Assembly: GCA_031264295.1 (NCBI GenBank)
Contig: JAISED010000038.1
Coordinates: forward strand, 1-36,933
DNA: 36,933 bases
Reading direction: 5' to 3'
Origin: Eubacteriales Family XIII. Incertae Sedis bacterium
GTDB lineage: Bacteria; Bacillota; Clostridia; Peptostreptococcales; Anaerovoracaceae
Made by a program: the position numbers and the translations under genes. The notes under the pieces are model-generated. The model saw nothing but the letters and a program-made list of their open reading frames with translations, ran no database searches and had not been told where the DNA came from. Shown piece by piece: positions 15,423 to 23,931 of this stretch; position 1 is the first letter of the stretch, and each line of letters opens with the position of its first letter.

Positions 15423-17153
15423 TCAGTTAGTCATTACCGATTTTGAAATGCGCAGAGTATACGCTCCAAACTGCGAGTTTTGCTGTATCCTTAGTTGATA
15501 TACTTGCCCTGCTGTTAATTGAACTCCCTTAATACCCTTTCCAATCCCGTAACTTCCAGAATCCACATTTTGACCGCCTGCGTTGTAGATAGTGGCGTAC
15601 ACACTCATCCCTTCGGGCATGGATTCGAACAGAAAATCATACTTTCCACTTGAATTTGGTGAAAATGTGAAGTTGTTCTGCTGTCCGGAAAATTGGATAC
15701 TGTCATATACAGTATTGTAATTGGAAATGTCTTGTGTAGGCTTGGCAAAGCCTATGAATAATTTATACTCGGGCAACCCATTGTTTTGCTGAATTTGTAA
15801 CTTATAGGTTTGACCTTCCATTAGGTCAACATTAAATCCGCCGCCGTTAGCATAGGCGCCGGACTCTATGCTTTGGCCTCCTGCGTTAAATAGACTCATG
15901 TAAACTCTCATACCTTCAGGCATTGAAGTCATTTCAAACCGGTGGCGTCCGGTTGCAGCGGCTGTAAACTCATAGATATTCATTTGTTGCGTAAACATCA
16001 TCAAATCATTCACTTCGGAGAAACCGCTGATGTTTTGAGTTGCAGTTTGGCAACCAATATTCACCTGATAGCTGGGAAGACCATTGTTATGCTGAACATG
16101 TAACAGATACGACTCTCCTGCAGTCAGATATTCACTAAACCCCTCATTGTTATAATAAGTCCCAGAGTCTAAGGATCTTCTTCCGGCATTGTAGAGGTTT
16201 AAATATATATTCATCCCTTCCGGCATACCCGTGACTTCTACCCGATAATAGCCGCTATTGCTTGCAACAAAAGTATGGTCATCCATCTGCTCCTCATTAC
16301 TTAGGTTTCCGATTTTTGTAATAATTTCTGCCGGGGCAATTGCTCCAAACGTTCGAGTGTCCAGCAGCGGAACTGAGAGTTTTTTGTCACTGTCAGTCAT
16401 TGCGGAAGGCGTCGGAGAAACCTCCGTTTTGTCTTCTGATGTTACAATAGGCATTGTTGATTCTTCGCTTTCTTCAGCGGCATAATCATTGGAAATGTCC
16501 GAGTTGGGTGTGTAATCATATGTGCTTCTGTTAGCGTTTTTTACAGCATTGGAAATCATGCCGATTATTATTATTAGCAAAATCATACTGCCAATTCCTA
16601 GTCCAATGAACAACTTCTTCTTGTTGCCGGCTATCGCTGCCTTAATTAGAGAAGCATATGGAACATGTCGGCCATATAGCTGCATTTTGGCGAAGGCATA
16701 CTGAGCTTGCGTTATAGGTACAGTTTGATGGCTTGACGCAGTCTCTTGACTCGGAGGGTATAGCTTACCTGTCAAGCCAAAATATAGTGCCGCCATCGCC
16801 TCGTGAACACGGACAGAGTCTGCGCCCTCTGCATCCGCCGTTTTTCGTTCGAGCTTATACAGGTCGGAATAATTAGAAGCACCTGCTTTGTATATAGACA
16901 AGATTTGGCCAGGTACGCCTCTGTCGGCAATTGCACCGAATACCTTCGGGTGGAGGGAGTTGTCTTTGCACAAATCCATAACAAGCCCTTTGAGCTTTGA
17001 GCGGGCTTGATAAATCGTTTCACCTTCTATGCCGACAATGCCTCGCAGGATCGTTTTGAGGTCATAAGTTGTTCCGCACCCTTTACAGCAAGAACTCGAC
17101 AAGGAACCGGCCACATTCTCTGCTTTACCACATTTATTGCATTTGATTTCCAT
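15423..17153 (-). CDS. Zinc-ribbon, helical, single-TM protein with three PPC-like beta-sandwich repeats
   Basis: The start at 17153 is chosen for GAGGGGG just upstream. The N-terminal zinc ribbon has CNKCGK and CCKGCG. A helical part (~residues 30-130, LKGLVMDLCKDNSLHPKVFG and AMAALYFGLTG) resembles module X of its neighbours at a distance. One transmembrane helix follows at about 185-210 (LFIGLGIGSMILLIIIIGMI). An acidic Ser/Thr/Glu linker leads to three tandem domains of about 90 residues, each with 'MPEGMxxYxxxYNAGxxxxxSG' and 'GxxYxLxxQxN' patterns, similar to pre-peptidase C-terminal (PPC) sandwiches. The topology would put the zinc ribbon inside and the sandwiches outside. They could bind carbohydrate or protein. 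It is 33 bp upstream of Hsp70. Confidence 0.75.
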   Translation of the reverse strand: MEIKCNKCGKAENVAGSLSSSCCKGCGTTYDLKTILRGIVGIEGETIYQARSKLKGLVMDLCKDNSLHPKVFGAIADRGVPGQILSIYKAGASNYSDLYKLERKTADAEGADSVRVHEAMAALYFGLTGKLYPPSQETASSHQTVPITQAQYAFAKMQLYGRHVPYASLIKAAIAGNKKKLFIGLGIGSMILLIIIIGMISNAVKNANRSTYDYTPNSDISNDYAAEESEESTMPIVTSEDKTEVSPTPSAMTDSDKKLSVPLLDTRTFGAIAPAEIITKIGNLSNEEQMDDHTFVASNSGYYRVEVTGMPEGMNIYLNLYNAGRRSLDSGTYYNNEGFSEYLTAGESYLLHVQHNNGLPSYQVNIGCQTATQNISGFSEVNDLMMFTQQMNIYEFTAAATGRHRFEMTSMPEGMRVYMSLFNAGGQSIESGAYANGGGFNVDLMEGQTYKLQIQQNNGLPEYKLFIGFAKPTQDISNYNTVYDSIQFSGQQNNFTFSPNSSGKYDFLFESMPEGMSVYATIYNAGGQNVDSGSYGIGKGIKGVQLTAGQVYQLRIQQNSQFGAYTLRISKSVMTN

Positions 17154-17195
17154 GATGCCCCCTCGCACAAAAACTGAGTTTTTTAACACTAAATA

Positions 17196-18383
17196 CTATT
17201 TGGCTTTAGCAAGTTCCACCTCTGCCTTTTCAAGTACTATATTTTTATACTCAAATCCAATCTTCACGACTTTAGTTATCTTTACACCCAGAGTTGCTGA
17301 ACAGCCCGGCGCCGCCTTATGTTTTTTAGGGGCAAATGGCTTTCCGATATCGTTTATTACCGTGACTCCAAGTCTTGTAAGCGATTGCTCAACATGCGCC
17401 AAGAAGTTTATACTGCTGCCGATTAAATTGTAATAGCTATCTTTATTTTTGTCGTCCGGATGGTACTTCAATGTTTCACTTACCAATGAAAACAGTAATA
17501 TAAATTGCCTAATCGCCTCCTGTAATATCTCATAGTTGATCCCATCACGTATTGACATAATTTCCTGTAGTTCATTCTGCAAAGACAACTGGAGCTTTTC
17601 GATCCGTTTCGACAGGGCAGCATCATCTGCACGCCGGTCTTCGGCATATTTATTTAGTTTTTCGGTCAATTCCAGATCGTGAGTTTGAATAATAAGCTCA
17701 GACGCCTTTGTTTTTAGGGTTTCTTCAGCTTTCGGGACTCCATTGACTCCTTGAGTTCCTTCAACTTCCGCCGTCACCTTGGTTTTTGAGTCTCCCGCTG
17801 ATTTTTTGTGTTCCTCTGTCTTTTGCAGTCTCTCGGTTTTGGACGCTTCATTGATATTTTGAATTTCCGCTGCTTCGTCTGTCTTGATTTTTGACTGTGT
17901 CTCATTAACGCTTTTAACAGGTACTGCTATTGTCCTCTTGATATTTTCATCTAAAAGCTGCAACATCCCTTTTAGCCATTCAATATTTGGGCTGTTGTTA
18001 TTAAATGTACTACTGTCAAAGGTATACTGTTGGTAATTTAATCTATACAAACGTCTGCACTCTTCAAATCCCGCTGAAAAGTACATATTGAGTCCATCAA
18101 GGATAGGCAATAGATCGAAATAAGTCCTTTGTGTATTCAAATCCTCATAATCTATATTGAAATTTGTGGCTTCAACACGAATCTTATTTACTGAACAAAG
18201 CCAGGATAATAATGTCGACTCTTTATTCTTGATAAGTTCACAGAACATCATACATATTATTTGGATATAATAGGATTCTAAATCAGGAGACGTACCGTAG
18301 CCATAGCGCCGCAGATTTTTAATATATGACTCCTTAGAGCGGCAGGCCACTTCGTAAAGCTGTTTGCTGTCTGTTATACTCAT
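17196..18383 (-). CDS. GrpE-like protein with an extra N-terminal domain and coiled coil
   Basis: The ATG at 18383 is used because GGAGGT lies 5 nt before it. Residues ~1-140 are an unrecognised helical domain, followed by a charged repetitive linker and a coiled coil (EKLNKYAEDRRADDAALSKR region). The last ~110 residues have the GrpE pattern: a long helix, then SLTRLGVTVINDIGKPFAPK with K-HKA after it, then VVKIGFEYKNIVLEKAEVEL. This corresponds to GrpE 'LxxxGVxxIxxxGxxFDPxxHxA...VxxxGYxxxxxxLRxAxVxV'. GrpE releases ADP from Hsp70, which fits the Hsp70 two genes downstream. The N-terminal domain could place it at the cluster's complex. GrpE identity is by pattern only. Confidence 0.65.
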   Translation of the reverse strand: MSITDSKQLYEVACRSKESYIKNLRRYGYGTSPDLESYYIQIICMMFCELIKNKESTLLSWLCSVNKIRVEATNFNIDYEDLNTQRTYFDLLPILDGLNMYFSAGFEECRRLYRLNYQQYTFDSSTFNNNSPNIEWLKGMLQLLDENIKRTIAVPVKSVNETQSKIKTDEAAEIQNINEASKTERLQKTEEHKKSAGDSKTKVTAEVEGTQGVNGVPKAEETLKTKASELIIQTHDLELTEKLNKYAEDRRADDAALSKRIEKLQLSLQNELQEIMSIRDGINYEILQEAIRQFILLFSLVSETLKYHPDDKNKDSYYNLIGSSINFLAHVEQSLTRLGVTVINDIGKPFAPKKHKAAPGCSATLGVKITKVVKIGFEYKNIVLEKAEVELAKAK

Positions 18384-18491
18384 GTTTACCTCCATTTCGC
18401 CGCATTGCAGCGGTATAAATTCGTTATAGAACATAGAACTACGATTTTATTTTTGCATTTATACTCAACTCAGTATTGCGCCTCGCCCGTG

Positions 18492-20171
18492 TTATTGTTG
18501 CAGCCATATCGCGGGACGCACTCCGGGGCGTATACCCACACTGCTTGTCCCACCATCGTCGCCGACCAACTCGCCGCTCAGAAATACGACTCCGTTAGCG
18601 TTCACATAAGCGGCTTTCGATTTTGATTCGCCCGGCGAACGCAGCCACCACCAGGTTTTCTCGCCTTTGTGCCTTGCGCATCGTGCATCGTTATATCTAT
18701 CATCAATAGCGCGAGATGAACTGTCGGCGCTTGTTACGTCCATCCATGAGTTTTTCGGTCTCAGTCTTAGTTGTTCGTTATCGCCAAGGTTGCTGATAAG
18801 CTCTGTAATACTGAGCAAGTACACCTTGTCCCAGGTTTGGGCACCTGCATCTGTCCTATACCACGGATTAGTCTCCGCTTGTGTCCTATGCGTTAATATT
18901 CTCTTTTGCTCTGCCTGCGAGAATCTCTTTAAAAATTCGGAATTCAGCCACTCCCGTATCCAGCTTCTCTCCCACGATACATCCCCAAAATTTAGGTTAT
19001 ACGGTATCCCGACATCGGTTATTTCATCGGCAAGCAGCAAGGCGGTTTTTCCTTTTACAAATAACACACGCCATTTATAATACTTTCCGAAGGGAATTAC
19101 CGCCCCTTTAACGAATGGATCGTCTACTTTTTCTGTTATTTCGTCCGGCTTCTTCTGCTGCTTTTGCAGTACATCGTGCAAATGCAATACATCATGCGAA
19201 TGCCGAACATCTCCGGAAATAGCCACATCTCCCCAACCGAGAGCTGAGGCAAAAACTTTGAGAATGCTGTCACTTGCTCTCTGTGAAAACATACACTCTT
19301 CAATCAATATAGTACCGGCGACGCTAAGCGCCCGCACTCGCTCTGCAGTCGTCTTTGAAGCAGCTTTAAGCAGTTCTTTCCCGACGCCTCTTTTTATTGA
19401 TGAAATCAGTAGTTCCCGTGCTATCTCCCAATAACTGCCGGGTATAAAATCTCCGATGGTAGATTTAAACATCGTCGCATCCGCCAAGACTCCAAGACCT
19501 TGATGAGATATTGTATTTTTTACAGCCTTGCTCATAGTGTCTACGTTTAAAGTTTTCCCTGATGAGCTTAGCGGTTGCGATATTATCTTAGCGGTTGCAG
19601 CATTATCATTAAAGCCATTGTTTCCTTCGTTCTCATTCATTCCCGGTGCCGTTTTAGCCCTCTGCATCATTTGCTCAAGATATCGTCTTATTTGTACTGA
19701 AATCGACTTCTTTAGGCTATTGCTTCCACAAAAATCCATACAAGGGTATTGCTGGATTCTTAATGACTTTTTGTACCTCTTTAAACGTTTTTTTTCAACA
19801 GGTTTAGCCGCGTTATAACCATTTATGGAGAAGTAAACCCAAACATGATCATTCCCATACTCATCATGGGCTTTATGAATCTCTTCGTCTGTTCCTGACT
19901 CATATCCATGTATAGGTGTACCGAGTTTACCTTCAAAGACAGCGAGCACAATATCGGCCGGTTCTACAAGCTGACTATTTATTAGTTTCTGAGTGTCGCC
20001 CCATTGTCTGTAGGCGTCACGCTCCCAACTAAACACCTTAAAGTCAACTGATTTCAAGATTCCATAATTCTCATTTGCCTCCTCAAACGTACGCTCTATC
20101 ATCGGCAAATACTTCGACGCGTCTGACGGATGAGCAAACATCACTTTCACTAGGTCTAATTTAGGCATCAT
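18492..20171 (-). CDS. TIR-like (DUF4062-type) domain + module X + C-terminal lectin-like (DUF6273-type) domain (E)
   Basis: Residues 1 to ~180 are a TIR-like domain: VKVMFAHPSDASKYLPMIER, ADIVLAVFEGKLGTP, and ESGTDEEIHKA, a pattern seen in DUF4062/TIR-like proteins of conflict systems. Residues ~240-320 match module X at low identity (ELLISSIKRGVGKELLKA, SDSILKVFASALGWG). The C-terminal ~190 residues are the same fold as the variable lectin domains: KYYKWRVLFVKGKTALLLAD, WWWLRSPG, and GVRPAIWLQ. Its variable-region counterpart has no preserved NNC/NNT pattern and has an insert before GVRP, so it looks like a fixed, ancient member. The gene starts 11 bp inside the PP2C gene, hence translationally coupled. 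GGAGG precedes the tandem ATGs. Confidence 0.75.
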   Translation of the reverse strand: MMPKLDLVKVMFAHPSDASKYLPMIERTFEEANENYGILKSVDFKVFSWERDAYRQWGDTQKLINSQLVEPADIVLAVFEGKLGTPIHGYESGTDEEIHKAHDEYGNDHVWVYFSINGYNAAKPVEKKRLKRYKKSLRIQQYPCMDFCGSNSLKKSISVQIRRYLEQMMQRAKTAPGMNENEGNNGFNDNAATAKIISQPLSSSGKTLNVDTMSKAVKNTISHQGLGVLADATMFKSTIGDFIPGSYWEIARELLISSIKRGVGKELLKAASKTTAERVRALSVAGTILIEECMFSQRASDSILKVFASALGWGDVAISGDVRHSHDVLHLHDVLQKQQKKPDEITEKVDDPFVKGAVIPFGKYYKWRVLFVKGKTALLLADEITDVGIPYNLNFGDVSWERSWIREWLNSEFLKRFSQAEQKRILTHRTQAETNPWYRTDAGAQTWDKVYLLSITELISNLGDNEQLRLRPKNSWMDVTSADSSSRAIDDRYNDARCARHKGEKTWWWLRSPGESKSKAAYVNANGVVFLSGELVGDDGGTSSVGIRPGVRPAIWLQQ

Positions 20172-21702
20172 CTCCTCCCTCTTGCTGCATGGGTTTGTAC
20201 GGATCTACGCCCTGTGAGTCCGCACTATGTGATTCAGGTTGCTTTTGAAAGGTTTCAAGCCGCGTTTGAAGTTTAGCGGCCTTTTCCTCTTGCATTAGAG
20301 CTTGCGCTTCCGCTTCCTTGCTCTCATCTTCAGCCAAATGAAACCTCTGCTCTAGCTCACCGGCTTCCGATTTTGCCTTCAATAATTCTCCTTTTGCCTT
20401 TTCATTCTCCTCTCTGAACCTGTTCAAGTTTCCTTTAATGCGCGCCGTGTCCTTTGCCCTTTTTATGTTTATTGGTTTATCCCTTAAGTGTTTCAAGTCT
20501 GACTCCCTAAGGCTTGCCATCATCCCGGATTGCTCAAATTTATTCCGTAATTCAAGTTCACAGTTCTTCGCTTGTCTAAATTTGGTCTTGGCAGCCTGCA
20601 CTGCCTGTTTTTTGGCTTCGGCATCCTTTTGTACTTCGATAAGCTTTTCGTTTTCTTTATCAAACTCCGCCTGCAATGAAATGTGTCCAATCAGTTCCGG
20701 CTTTAACACTCCTACTATGCCGGCTATGGACACATCGTCCTGACTGCCCTGCTCTGCCAGTCTTTCCGTGAGTTTGAAGATTTGAGCCTTTGCGTTTTCA
20801 AAGTCGTCAGTGGCGGCAATGCTCAATATGACCGCGCGATATAGAGATTCAAGATGCTTCTCATTATCATATACCGGGTATGTGTCGTCAACGCCGTCAG
20901 TTCCGATAAAAACCGCTATCGGTCTGGTGCTCAACGCCTCGCCTCCATCTTTGTACTGCCCGTCAATGCCGTAACTATACTCGGCGAAAGTCCCGTCCGC
21001 TCTGCGAAATCCTAACCAATAACGAAATTCATTTATAGAATTGTCGTCGCAGATTGATGTCGTTGAGTTAAGGAAGCACTTGTCGTCCCACGGAATCGGC
21101 TGCTTCCACACGCCGTCCTCATACAAGGCTTCGCATTTTCCGTCGCCTATATGAAATCCAAACCAGTAATCACGCGTTATGGCTGCAGCGATAAGTGTTG
21201 TTCCATAAGCGTGACAAAAGTACTGATGGTTCGGATCGTTAAGATATCGATCCTTATACTTGTCTTCGAGACTTGCTATTTTGTCATCCTCTGATATAGG
21301 ATCAGCGCATTCATCCTCCGCGACGCGGGTGAACCACGAAGAAATGACATGTCTCACCAGACGATCGAGGACTTTCTTGCCACCGCCGTTAACAAAGACC
21401 TCAGGTACGCCGATGTTTTGCCGGATAAATTCCCTAATCCCCTCAAGTGTCACCTCGACCGCTATTTTAGAACCCCTGTCACTGCGAAAATACTGAGGAC
21501 TTCCATGACCGTCGGCAACAACGGCAATGCTCATCTCCCCACTACTATCGGTTTTTTTAGCCGAATCGGCGCTGTTATCCGGCGCGGCGTCTTGCCTAGT
21601 TATGCAGCCACTGCTATCCAGCGAAGCGTCTTGGCAAGGAAGCTCGCTTTTTTTATGGCTTACTCCTTTTGCACTATGTGAAAACGAACGAAATTCTCCC
21701 AT
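20161..21702 (-). CDS. PP2C-type protein phosphatase with C-terminal coiled coil
   Basis: Ser/Thr phosphatase of the PPM fold. Metal and catalytic motifs are present: VVADGHGSPQ, GTTLIAAAITRDYWFGFHIG followed by DG, FIGTDGVDD and SQDDVSIAGIVGV. The last ~180 residues are a long charged coiled coil with EKENEKLIEVQKDAEAKKQA-like heptads. A low-complexity insert (SGCITRQDAAPDNSADSAKK) interrupts the N-terminal region right after the CQDA motif normal for this group, repeating the theme of in-frame inserts in this genome. Together with the vWA gene and the kinase upstream it makes the kinase-vWA-PP2C trio ('TerY-P triad') known from tellurite/conflict-type systems. It is expected to reverse phosphorylation by the kinase. 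Confidence 0.88.
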   Translation of the reverse strand: MGEFRSFSHSAKGVSHKKSELPCQDASLDSSGCITRQDAAPDNSADSAKKTDSSGEMSIAVVADGHGSPQYFRSDRGSKIAVEVTLEGIREFIRQNIGVPEVFVNGGGKKVLDRLVRHVISSWFTRVAEDECADPISEDDKIASLEDKYKDRYLNDPNHQYFCHAYGTTLIAAAITRDYWFGFHIGDGKCEALYEDGVWKQPIPWDDKCFLNSTTSICDDNSINEFRYWLGFRRADGTFAEYSYGIDGQYKDGGEALSTRPIAVFIGTDGVDDTYPVYDNEKHLESLYRAVILSIAATDDFENAKAQIFKLTERLAEQGSQDDVSIAGIVGVLKPELIGHISLQAEFDKENEKLIEVQKDAEAKKQAVQAAKTKFRQAKNCELELRNKFEQSGMMASLRESDLKHLRDKPINIKRAKDTARIKGNLNRFREENEKAKGELLKAKSEAGELEQRFHLAEDESKEAEAQALMQEEKAAKLQTRLETFQKQPESHSADSQGVDPYKPMQQEGGDDA

Positions 21703-21742
21703 TGATTTACCTTCATTCCGAAGACTTATCCACGCAAATAGT

Positions 21743-21760
21743 ATCGGCTTTTTTGCCGAT
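21743..21760 (-). other. Short hairpin between vWA and PP2C genes
   Basis: ATCGGC, a loop of six T (plus strand), GCCGAT. It lies in the 84-bp gap between the two genes. With no U-run behind the stem it is not a classic terminator. It may set the ratio of the two proteins through mRNA processing. Confidence 0.35.
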
Positions 21761-21786
21761 CTTGCGCGCGCTTCACTCTCGTATGC

Positions 21787-22539
21787 TTACCAGATATCAT
21801 CGTCATCCGCGTCGGCGCTGTCTGCTGCCTCAATCTTAAAGTTGTTAAGTTCGGCGATGAAGGTGTCTTGTTTGTTCTCTTCGTAGTCGCCGTCGCCGAC
21901 ATTAGCGCTCTTGCTGGCGACCTCAGAAGCCCTGACAGTGACGAATTTAACATGCTTTCGCAGCATTTTGGGGTTACGTGCTTCAAGCACCGCCTCGGCA
22001 TTTCCAACAAACTCTTCAAGAACAAATTTGTCTGCGTCCTCGCCGATAGCCACGGCTACCTTTATTGCCTTCTTGAACCAGTTGTTCTGTTTCAAGGCAT
22101 CCAAGCCTTTATTATAGTCGTCTGTTGGACCGCCGTCAGAGAGCAGGAATATCACCGGGGCAAACGATCCTGTAGCTGCCTTCATAAAGCCTTTACCGAC
22201 CGACAATGCCTCGTTTAACTTACTGCAAGCATCACCGAGATCTGTTACACCGCTGGCGTCCATATCGTTCCATATGAAGTTCTCAAGTTCAATAGGACCA
22301 TTAGGCGTGAGCCACTGCGCTCCCGAAGCAAATTCGAGTACGGCGATTTTGAGCTGCGCATCCGCATTTTTATCCGCCACATCCTTCAGTAAAGGGATAA
22401 TTTCTTCTATGACGGAGTTGACCGTCCCTATTTTGGAACCCATCATACTGCCTGATGTATCCACTACAAGGAAGAGCACCATTGTTCTGCGCGGAATGAC
22501 GAAAGTTTCGAGAATATCCATATTTGCATCATTGCTCAT
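21787..22539 (-). CDS. TerY-like vWA domain protein
   Basis: A single von Willebrand A domain with an intact metal site (MIDAS): DTSGSM, the threonine of GVTDLGDACSKLNE, and the aspartate of LSDGGPTDDY. This is the TerY/YegL pattern. The 250 residues end in an acidic tail (DSADADDDDIW). vWA proteins of this kind bridge the kinase and phosphatase partners or sense metal/ligand. It stands between the kinase (18 bp away) and PP2C (84 bp). A second copy with a broken MIDAS sits at 31027-32013 and is closely similar over its length, so one arose from the other by duplication. Confidence 0.9.
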   Translation of the reverse strand: MSNDANMDILETFVIPRRTMVLFLVVDTSGSMMGSKIGTVNSVIEEIIPLLKDVADKNADAQLKIAVLEFASGAQWLTPNGPIELENFIWNDMDASGVTDLGDACSKLNEALSVGKGFMKAATGSFAPVIFLLSDGGPTDDYNKGLDALKQNNWFKKAIKVAVAIGEDADKFVLEEFVGNAEAVLEARNPKMLRKHVKFVTVRASEVASKSANVGDGDYEENKQDTFIAELNNFKIEAADSADADDDDIW

Positions 22540-22557
22540 TGTTTTAAATCTCCTTTT

Positions 22558-23853
22558 TTAATTTCCGACGATCTCGGCAATCAAGTTTTTGCCGAAATTT
22601 ATGCTTAATCCGCTTGCGATTTTAAGGACTTCGCCCTTAGCCCTCGGCGCCTGCACACCGTCAGCTCCCGTTACATACCAAGTAACATCAGAGAGATTTC
22701 TGATGCCCATGTTGCCTGGATTGTTCTTGCTTACAATCACCTCGGCGGTGGATGTTTTAAAGTCTTCACTGTCACTGACTGTGTGACAGGCAAACAAGTT
22801 CATAGCCGGATACAGCGGCACGTTCAGTTTTTCGAATTTCAGGTAGGCTGGGACATTTATCTGCTTGCCGCACCTGCTGCATGTGACGCCTTTCGTCGGA
22901 TCCGCGAAGTTCTCACCGCCGCAGCTGCACGGAACTATCTCGCTCCTGAGTCGTATAAATGTTTCCAACCAAACCTTCTCCATGACTCTGGGTTCTCTGC
23001 CATGAAGCTGTTCATATCCGAAGACTTCAATGAATATATCCCGTATATACTGCGGGTATAGCGGCCATTTAGCGATCACGCTCTTGTGGATACCTCGTAT
23101 GGGTATGTTATCCTTGTTCACTGGATCGAGTATGAAGACCGGGTCAGTTCCGTAGTATTTCTTCTCCAACTCCTCCGTCAGACATGGAGGATTGGTCGCC
23201 TTACCTTCCAGCGGATGATTCCCAAACAGGAGCAGGAATAAAACGACTGCCAAAGAAAAACGATCGGTCTGCTTGTCCGGCAGTTTGTCATGTGTGACGA
23301 CCTCCGGCGCCATATAGCGGCACTTCCCGGCTATACCGGAGTTATAGCCATGTCCCATAACATTGTCGTTATCGCAGATAAGAACGTCGCCTGTATCGAA
23401 ATTAACGAAAAAGTTTCCGTCATTCAAATCTTGATAGTTGTAGCCTTCGCGATGCAGTGCGGCAAAACCCTCAACGATATTCAGCGCGGTGTTTATAAGA
23501 GTACGCAGACTTTTAAATCTGACCTTCGCCAACAAGTACTTGGAAAAATCCTCATACTCGGGTGGACGAAGCGGCATAATATACCCGAACGTCCCGTCAA
23601 GCCATTCGGTGATATCCTCCGGCCATAGAAACGCGTCAGTCGGGGCGCCGTGGTCTATGTTGTTCTTAATGTTGTCGTAGAACTTTTCGGGATTCTTCAT
23701 CTTGTTCTTGAAATACCATTTAAGAGCCTTTTGCTTCCCGCCGTAGTCCGCCTTGTAGACTATACCTTGACCTCCTTCACCCAGTTGCTCCAGCACCTTG
23801 ACGGGCACAAAACCCTTAGTCTGGATAATCTGTCCTTCCTGTAATTCGCTCAT
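22558..23853 (-). CDS. Ser/Thr protein kinase with zinc ribbon and FHA-like tail
   Basis: I start at 23853, where AAGGAGGG precedes the ATG; the frame is open 54 bp further, but those codons come from a short repeat. The kinase fold has a Gly loop (GEGGQGIVYKA), Lys of ALKWY, the catalytic loop YQDLNDGNFF in place of HRDLKxxN, and CDNDN in place of DFG. The catalytic Asp and the metal-binding residues are therefore kept, and I expect it to be active. After the kinase come a four-cysteine zinc ribbon (CSCGG...CSRCG) and ~90 residues resembling an FHA-like sandwich (NMGIRNLSDVTWYV). No transmembrane helix is seen. It belongs to the kinase-vWA-PP2C trio. Confidence 0.85.
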   Translation of the reverse strand: MSELQEGQIIQTKGFVPVKVLEQLGEGGQGIVYKADYGGKQKALKWYFKNKMKNPEKFYDNIKNNIDHGAPTDAFLWPEDITEWLDGTFGYIMPLRPPEYEDFSKYLLAKVRFKSLRTLINTALNIVEGFAALHREGYNYQDLNDGNFFVNFDTGDVLICDNDNVMGHGYNSGIAGKCRYMAPEVVTHDKLPDKQTDRFSLAVVLFLLLFGNHPLEGKATNPPCLTEELEKKYYGTDPVFILDPVNKDNIPIRGIHKSVIAKWPLYPQYIRDIFIEVFGYEQLHGREPRVMEKVWLETFIRLRSEIVPCSCGGENFADPTKGVTCSRCGKQINVPAYLKFEKLNVPLYPAMNLFACHTVSDSEDFKTSTAEVIVSKNNPGNMGIRNLSDVTWYVTGADGVQAPRAKGEVLKIASGLSINFGKNLIAEIVGN

Positions 23854-23863
23854 AATTGCCCTC

Positions 23864-23920
23864 CTTCTTTGTGTACGCTTCTTTATGTACTTACTCTTTA
23901 TGTACACTTCTTTGTGTATA
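23864..23920. repeat. Four tandem ~14-bp repeats in the kinase leader
   Basis: The plus strand reads CTTCTTTGTGTACG, CTTCTTTATGTACT, TACTCTTTATGTACA, CTTCTTTGTGTATA (positions 23864-23877, 23878-23891, 23892-23906, 23907-23920). It fills most of the gap between the ATPase gene and the kinase start, and its first copy adjoins the kinase ribosome binding site. Copy-number change here could alter kinase translation. Confidence 0.8.
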
Positions 23921-23931
23921 TTAATGTATTA

